Assembly (NCBI GenBank): GCA_040264895.1
Contig: JBDQHL010000003.1
Coordinates: forward strand, 4,548 to 68,547
Length of the DNA stretch: 64,000 bases
From: PGYR01 sp040264895
GTDB taxonomy: Bacteria > Bacteroidota > Ignavibacteria > Kapaibacteriales > UBA2268
Direction of reading: 5' to 3'
A program made the position numbers and the translations under genes. Shown here one piece after another: positions 59,237-64,000 of this stretch. Positions within the stretch are counted from its first letter, which is position 1. Every line of letters begins with the position of its first letter. The notes below the pieces were generated by a model, which was not told where the DNA came from, made no database searches, and saw only the letters and a program-made list of their open reading frames with translations.

Positions 59237-59659
59237 ATGGAAATATCAAAAGACACACAAAACGTAGTAGGTACAGTAGACAGTTTTACAGAGAAATCAT
59301 TACTTAAGAAAAATGACTTCTCGCTACTAGTAGAACTTTCAGCAACATTTAATCAAATAGAAGCCTTTAATCAAGCTGTATTCAATGGTACTGCATTCTT
59401 TAAGCTTTCCAAAAAGCTGAATAAAATAGACCCAAATGATGAGACCGCAGCTAACTTTAAGAAAGAATTTGAGTCCTATTTGGAAATATTTAAATCAAAT
59501 ATAATAACTATTTCCGAAGGGTTAGAAGACGAGAGTTTGCAGAAGCGATTGAAAGAAACATACTTTGAGCTAACAAGAGGTTGTGTTTTGAATTTGATAG
59601 ATTTAGCACACGACTTTGCTCTTTTCAAACAAATGCAGACTTCTAACAAAGAGAAGTAG
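59237..59659 (+). CDS. Hypothetical cytoplasmic helical protein
   Basis: The 140-residue protein (MEISKDTQNVVGTVDSFTEK; LVELSATFNQIEAFNQAVFN; LEDESLQKRLKETYFELTRG) is predicted mostly alpha-helical, with no signal peptide or membrane segment. No family recognised. It is the last gene of the DUF481-DUF1684-lipoprotein cluster and starts one base after the previous stop. A bidirectional terminator follows. Confidence 0.7.
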   Translation: MEISKDTQNVVGTVDSFTEKSLLKKNDFSLLVELSATFNQIEAFNQAVFNGTAFFKLSKKLNKIDPNDETAANFKKEFESYLEIFKSNIITISEGLEDESLQKRLKETYFELTRGCVLNLIDLAHDFALFKQMQTSNKEK

Positions 59660-59689
59660 AGTTAAAATTACAATTTCATGTTTTTAAGA

Positions 59690-59723
59690 AAAGAAAAGCC
59701 TCCCAGTTGGGAGGCTTTTTTTA
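59690..59723. terminator. Bidirectional terminator between the DUF481 cluster and paaZ
   Basis: AAAAGCCTCCC (59694-59704) and GGGAGGCTTTT (59709-59719) form an 11-bp stem with an AGTT loop, flanked by A-rich sequence on the left and TTTTTTT on the right. It serves both convergent transcripts. Confidence 0.9.
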
Positions 59724-59741
59724 ATCTTGTTAATAGTTTAT

Positions 59742-61787
59742 TTACTTCTTCTCTTTAGCGACCAAAGTTAAGATTGTTGCCTGAGCTACTTGTTCCTCGT
59801 TTTGATTAAGTACCTCTACATCCCACTTCACTATACCAGAAGGAACATCGCCTTCCTTCGCTTGTTTATCTTGCTTTGATTTAGCTGTCAATTTCACATA
59901 TATAGTGTCATTCACATATACTGGCTGGATAAAGCGTAGCTCGTCCAGACCATAATTTGCTAAGACTGGTCCTTTTTTCGGTTCTACAAATAGTCCTGCA
60001 GCAGCTGACATTACGAAATAACCGTGTGCTACTCTGCTTTCAAAAATACTATCATCATCTATAGATGTTATATCAGTGTGAGCATAGAAATTATCGCCTG
60101 AAATTCCTGCAAAATTCACAATGTCTGTCTCAGTAACAGTTCTTTTGTGAGTAGTCAGACTGTCACCAATCTTCAGCTCTTCAAAGTTCTTTCTGAATGG
60201 GTGAACAAGTCCTTCGTTTCTGTCACTACCTTTTTGGTATTGCTCAGTTATTGCCGTCAGAGTATTCGGATGTCCCTGAATAGCAGTTCTTTGCATATAG
60301 TGAAGTACTGAGCGTATACCGCCAAGCTCTTCCCCACCACCAGCTCTACCAGGACCACCATGAACTAACTGTGGCATTGGTGAACCGTGTCCAGTTGATT
60401 CTTTTGCTGATTTTTCGTTCAAGAACATTAATCTACCGTGGTAAGCAGCAGTGCCATAAGCTATCGCTCTTGCAAATTCATTATCGGCAGTGAAAACAGA
60501 ACCAACCAATGAACCTTTTCCTAACTTTGCTAACTCAATTGCTTCATCTACATTTTTGTAAGGCATAACGGTGCTAATTGGACCAAATGCTTCCACACTG
60601 TGTGGTGCACTCTTACTTAGTGGATCTTCGCAATGTAATAACATAGGAGGGAAGAACGCACCTTCTTCCTTACTACCACCCAGTAAATCAAAACTATCCA
60701 TATCGCCATATGCGATAGAAGCATCGTTAAGTAATTTTTTCAGATTGTCTTTTACATCATTTACTTGGTCTATCCCAGCCAAAGGCCCCATACGAACGCC
60801 TTCCTGCTGTGGGTCACCAAGTGTAGTTTTTGCTAGCCTAGCGCTTAGTGCCTTTATTACATCATTGGCATATTGCTCAGGAACTAATGTTCTACGAATA
60901 GCTGTACATTTTTGCCCAGCTTTTACTGTCATTTCTCTGGATACTTCTTTCACAAATAAATCGAACTCTGCAGTACCTGGCTTAGCATCAATTCCGAGCA
61001 TAGAGAAATTGAGCGAGTCAGCTTCCATATTGAAAGGAATTGAATTATTGATTATGTTAGGATGAGATTTTAGTTTTACACCGGTAGAATGCGAACCTGT
61101 GAATGTAACTACATCTTGCGAATCCAAGTGATCTAATAAATCGCCTGCTGAACCTGAAATTAATTGCAGTGAACCCTCTGGCAATATCCCAGATGCGATA
61201 ATCTCGCGAACCATTAACTCAGTCAAATATGAAGTAAGTGATGCAGGTTTTACAATACATGGCATACCTGCAACCAATGCTGGAGCAATCTTCTCTAGCA
61301 TACCCCAACATGGGAAATTGAATGCGTTTATATGAACTGCAACACCTTCCTTAGGGACACAAATATGGTGTCCTTGGAATGTCCCCTCTTTAGATAAATG
61401 CTCTAAATTACCATCTACATAGAATTTTGAGTTTGGCATTTCACGTCTTGCCTTACCACTATATGTAAATAATGTACCAATACCACCTTCAATATCAATC
61501 CACGAGTCAACCTTAGTAGCACCAGTAGCAAAAGATAGTTGATAGAATAAGTCTTTTTTACTAAGTAAGTATTTGGCTAAGTTTCTTAGCATATAGGCAC
61601 GGTCGTGAGTAGTGTATTGACGTAGATTTTTACCACCTACATTTCTGCCATATTCCACTGCACCTTTGAAGTCTAATCCTTTGGAAGTAACTTCTGCTAC
61701 CTGCTCACCTGTAACTGCATTTTTTAATATCTGGCCTTCGCCTTCACCTTCTTGCCATTGTCCTTGCACATAAGATTTTAATTTCAT
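59742..61787 (-). CDS. paaZ: Bifunctional oxepin-CoA hydrolase / semialdehyde dehydrogenase PaaZ
   Basis: The 681-residue fusion has an N-terminal aldehyde dehydrogenase (PWGMLEKIAPALVAGMPCIV without the leading C: FPCWGMLEKIAPAL; catalytic Glu in FNMEADSLNFSML; catalytic Cys in AGQKCTAIRR). Its C-terminal MaoC-type hydratase from about residue 540 has the Asp/His dyad in FAGISGDNFYAHTDI. In the phenylacetyl-CoA pathway PaaZ opens the oxepin-CoA ring and oxidises the aldehyde. Both active sites are intact. No paaABCDE, paaG, paaF or paaJ lie nearby. It follows acetoacetyl-CoA synthetase by 119 bases in the same direction. Confidence 0.94.
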   Translation of the reverse strand: MKLKSYVQGQWQEGEGEGQILKNAVTGEQVAEVTSKGLDFKGAVEYGRNVGGKNLRQYTTHDRAYMLRNLAKYLLSKKDLFYQLSFATGATKVDSWIDIEGGIGTLFTYSGKARREMPNSKFYVDGNLEHLSKEGTFQGHHICVPKEGVAVHINAFNFPCWGMLEKIAPALVAGMPCIVKPASLTSYLTELMVREIIASGILPEGSLQLISGSAGDLLDHLDSQDVVTFTGSHSTGVKLKSHPNIINNSIPFNMEADSLNFSMLGIDAKPGTAEFDLFVKEVSREMTVKAGQKCTAIRRTLVPEQYANDVIKALSARLAKTTLGDPQQEGVRMGPLAGIDQVNDVKDNLKKLLNDASIAYGDMDSFDLLGGSKEEGAFFPPMLLHCEDPLSKSAPHSVEAFGPISTVMPYKNVDEAIELAKLGKGSLVGSVFTADNEFARAIAYGTAAYHGRLMFLNEKSAKESTGHGSPMPQLVHGGPGRAGGGEELGGIRSVLHYMQRTAIQGHPNTLTAITEQYQKGSDRNEGLVHPFRKNFEELKIGDSLTTHKRTVTETDIVNFAGISGDNFYAHTDITSIDDDSIFESRVAHGYFVMSAAAGLFVEPKKGPVLANYGLDELRFIQPVYVNDTIYVKLTAKSKQDKQAKEGDVPSGIVKWDVEVLNQNEEQVAQATILTLVAKEKK

Positions 61788-61906
61788 TATTCTCTTCTAT
61801 TTTATTAATTTATTATGATACTAACTATACGAAAATATGTCTTTTTAGTGTATTTATTCCATATTAGTTTTAGCATATTAAATACAAATAATAGCTACTG
61901 TTTGCT

Positions 61907-63856
61907 TCACACCAAATCAAAATATTCATCTAAAGAATTAGGATTTGCCAGAGCTGCACGATTTCCAACTGGGTCACCGTTTACAATCTTTGTGACTGCT
62001 AATTCTACTTTTTTCCCGCTCAATGTAACAGGGACATCACTTACCTGGCGTATTTCTGCAGGAACGTGACGAGGTGTAGCGCCCTTTCTTATATTTTGCT
62101 TCATCTCACTTTTCAGGTCATCATTCAATTCAACACCATCTTTCAGTACAACAAACAGAACAACTCTGGTGTCCGATTGCCATCTTTGTCCTACTACTAC
62201 ACTATTTATGACTTGTGGCATTGCCTCTACTATTCTATATATTTCAGCAGTACCAATTCTAATACCACCTGGATTAAGTGTTGCGTCGGAGCGTCCATAG
62301 ACCATAACTCCACCTCTTTCAGTAATCTCAATATAATCACCATGACGCCATATACCAGGATAGTAATCGAAATATGCACCGAAGTATCTTTCATCATCAG
62401 GATCATCCCAAAAGTGAGTAGGCATAGATGGAAATGGAGGATGGCAAATTAACTCTCCCTTTTTCCCTACTACCTCTCTTCCCTCATCGGATAATGCTTT
62501 CACATCCATTCCTAAACCACGGCATTGGATCTCCTCGTCATACACTCCAAGCATAGGGTTGCCAAGCATAAAACAGGAAATAATATCAGTCCCACCACTA
62601 ATCGATGCAAGCTGAACATCGGATTTAACACTGCCATATACCCACTGGTAATTTTCTGTTACTAAGGGCGAGCCAGTTGAGTAAATGCTTCTCAGTTCAG
62701 ATAAATCAAAATCCCTCATAGGATTAATATCTTGCTTTTGGCAATGAGTCAAAAATTTTGGGCTTGTACCGAGCGAGTTGATTTTCTCTTTTGCAGCTTC
62801 TGCCCACATAACATTACTGTCAGGGTAAGTCGGGCTACCATCGAATAAATAAAGAGTTGCCCCAACCGAAAGACCTCCAACTAGCCAGTTCCACATCATC
62901 CAACCACAAGTTGTAAAGTAACTCAGGACATCGCCTTTACTAATATTACCATGCAGATAATGCTCCTTGAAGTGTTGCAACAATGTACTACCAGCCCCAT
63001 GGACTATACATTTTGGCACTCCTGTCGTACCAGATGAATACATGATATAAACAGGATGGTCGAACGGTAGTTGCTCAAATTCTATCACGGTAGCTTCATT
63101 ATCAGTCGCAGCCCTGTAAGTTATGTATTTATCGCCCTCTATCACTGGCACGTCGATTTCTTGAAGTAGTATTACTTTTTCAATCGAGTCAATATTAGCT
63201 ACAATCTTAGTCAGCTTTTCGGTACTATCGTAATTTTTACCATTGTATGAATAGCCGTTAACAGCAACTAATACTTTCGGCTTTATCTGCCCAAACCTGT
63301 CCATTATTCCTTGGAAACCAAAGTCAGGGGAACTGCTAGACCATATAGCACCGATTGAAGTCACAGCCAACATACATACTATTGTTTCAGGAATATTTGT
63401 TACAAATCCAGCTACTCTATCTCCCTTTTTTATACCAATAGATCTTAAGTAGTGAGCCATTTTGGTAACACTTTTATAAAGCCCGCTATAACTAATTCTG
63501 ACATTTTCTTGTCCTTCTCGGTGAGCTATAATTGATAAAGAATCATCATTATACTTCAGTAAGTTTTCAGCAAAATTCAGCTTAGCACTTGGAAACCAAA
63601 TTGGTCTTGGTATTTTCAGTCTGTTATTATCTTCCAAATAAACATCTGTGAAAGGTAGTGAGTGCTTAACTTCAGCCAATTCCCAGATATAAGACCAAAA
63701 TTCTTTCTTATTATCGACAGACCAGCTATGTAATTCATCATAGCTATCCATTGTCAATGAGTATTTATCATTCAAATCTGTCATCATCTTGTACATATTC
63801 GAAGATTCAATTTGGTCCTTAGTTGGAGTCCAATATGCCTTTTTTGCTGTTGTCAT
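61907..63856 (-). CDS. Acetoacetyl-CoA synthetase
   Basis: The 649-residue ANL-superfamily ligase shows the AMP-forming motif YIMYSSGTTGVPKCIVHG, the acetoacetyl-CoA-synthetase-type segments TTCGWMMWNWLVGGLSVGAT and SISGGTDIISCFMLGNPM, the hinge-adjacent VMVYGRSDATLNPGGIRIGT and the adenylation Lys in VTLSGKKVELAVTK. It activates acetoacetate (or related 3-oxoacids) to the CoA ester with ATP, allowing use of acetoacetate from ketone or polyhydroxybutyrate breakdown. Complete. First gene of a likely two-gene operon with paaZ. Confidence 0.92.
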   Translation of the reverse strand: MTTAKKAYWTPTKDQIESSNMYKMMTDLNDKYSLTMDSYDELHSWSVDNKKEFWSYIWELAEVKHSLPFTDVYLEDNNRLKIPRPIWFPSAKLNFAENLLKYNDDSLSIIAHREGQENVRISYSGLYKSVTKMAHYLRSIGIKKGDRVAGFVTNIPETIVCMLAVTSIGAIWSSSSPDFGFQGIMDRFGQIKPKVLVAVNGYSYNGKNYDSTEKLTKIVANIDSIEKVILLQEIDVPVIEGDKYITYRAATDNEATVIEFEQLPFDHPVYIMYSSGTTGVPKCIVHGAGSTLLQHFKEHYLHGNISKGDVLSYFTTCGWMMWNWLVGGLSVGATLYLFDGSPTYPDSNVMWAEAAKEKINSLGTSPKFLTHCQKQDINPMRDFDLSELRSIYSTGSPLVTENYQWVYGSVKSDVQLASISGGTDIISCFMLGNPMLGVYDEEIQCRGLGMDVKALSDEGREVVGKKGELICHPPFPSMPTHFWDDPDDERYFGAYFDYYPGIWRHGDYIEITERGGVMVYGRSDATLNPGGIRIGTAEIYRIVEAMPQVINSVVVGQRWQSDTRVVLFVVLKDGVELNDDLKSEMKQNIRKGATPRHVPAEIRQVSDVPVTLSGKKVELAVTKIVNGDPVGNRAALANPNSLDEYFDLV

Positions 63857-64000
63857 AGTATAAAAATTGATTATTTGCTTTCAAATTAGATAATAAAAAT
63901 ACGACAAAATACCGAATAAGGCAAAGAGCATGACCATAATAAATGGCTAAGTAAAAAAACTTTAAATTATTTTCGTTAAGTAGAAAAGAAAATAGAAAAA
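63857..64000. other. Upstream region of acetoacetyl-CoA synthetase
   Basis: This terminal 144-base stretch holds no reading frame. It should contain the leftward promoter, but no exact TAnnTTTG match was found; TCTAATTTG (minus strand, near 63880) is a near miss. Confidence 0.25.

Noticed and set aside
60571..61065. A 164-codon frame on the plus strand
   Set aside because: It lies antisense inside the aldehyde dehydrogenase domain of paaZ, has no ribosome site and no recognisable domain.
1..64000. tRNA or rRNA genes and CRISPR arrays
   Set aside because: Intergenic regions were read for cloverleaf-like sequence with CCA ends, rRNA signatures and regularly spaced direct repeats; none was seen.

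Overview
The window is AT-rich, densely coded chromosomal DNA from a member of the Bacteroidota or the neighbouring Ignavibacteria/Kapabacteria/Chlorobi lineages. Two independent signs support this. Several surface proteins end in type IX secretion (T9SS type A) sorting domains of the YPNP/FPNP form, and TAnnTTTG -7 promoter motifs recur upstream of genes. No rRNA, tRNA, CRISPR array, prophage or complete insertion sequence was found. The first gene runs off the left edge.

Layout. 1-7.1 kb: an enoyl-ACP-reductase-like SDR (partial), mazG, then a leftward operon gltX - lipoprotein - sigma-54 response regulator - two glycosyltransferases. 7.2-15.7 kb: rightward genes mnmE, a phosphoglucose/phosphomannose isomerase, superoxide dismutase, an arsenic operon (arsR-arsI-acr3-arsC) with a visible operator, and glmS. 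15.7-21.2 kb: leftward S9 peptidase, ALDH8-type aldehyde dehydrogenase, ssb and a lipoprotein. 21.3-33.5 kb: rightward beta-lactamase-fold T9SS protein, then an envelope operon (aat, OmpA/PD40 lipoprotein, PBP1A, FAH-family enzyme, outer-membrane protein), then rlmD, queE and a T9SS protein. 33.6-36.3 kb: leftward lipoprotein - murQ - membrane protein - truncated T9SS protein. 36.9-46.7 kb: B12-dependent ribonucleotide reductase nrdJ, a palindrome-rich repeat block, a ParE/ParD-like toxin-antitoxin pair, an SDR/DUF2867 protein, dinB, adk with a transposase-like gene behind it, and an Rrf2 regulator. 46.8-50.2 kb: YceI, MarR, Old Yellow Enzyme, a broken YciI gene and a nitroreductase, which read as an electrophile/redox stress cluster. 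50.4-53.9 kb: hutU, a candidate structured RNA, a gamma-carbonic-anhydrase/PaaY-like protein and a rhomboid protease. 53.9-64 kb: a 1026-residue metallopeptidase-like/PD40/beta-barrel protein, a four-gene lipoprotein/DUF481 operon, and leftward acetoacetyl-CoA synthetase and paaZ.

Functionally this is mostly housekeeping (tRNA modification and charging, nucleotide supply, cell-wall precursors and polymerisation) combined with a complete arsenic detoxification operon and scattered carboxylic/aromatic acid catabolism (PaaZ, PaaY-like, ALDH8-like, AACS, FAHD1-like, urocanase).

The most notable theme is gene decay. At least six short remnants can be read in spaces that would normally be called intergenic: DUF805, a TPR protein, DUF2200, YciI, a T9SS protein joined out of frame to its neighbour, and a Rossmann-fold start fused behind hutU. 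Two further points deserve attention. A T9SS serine hydrolase has its sorting domain split off exactly at a slippery A_AAA_AAG heptamer. The transposase-like gene behind adk looks domesticated, with its catalytic acidic residues apparently lost. All gene functions here are inferred from motif recognition; no database search was run.
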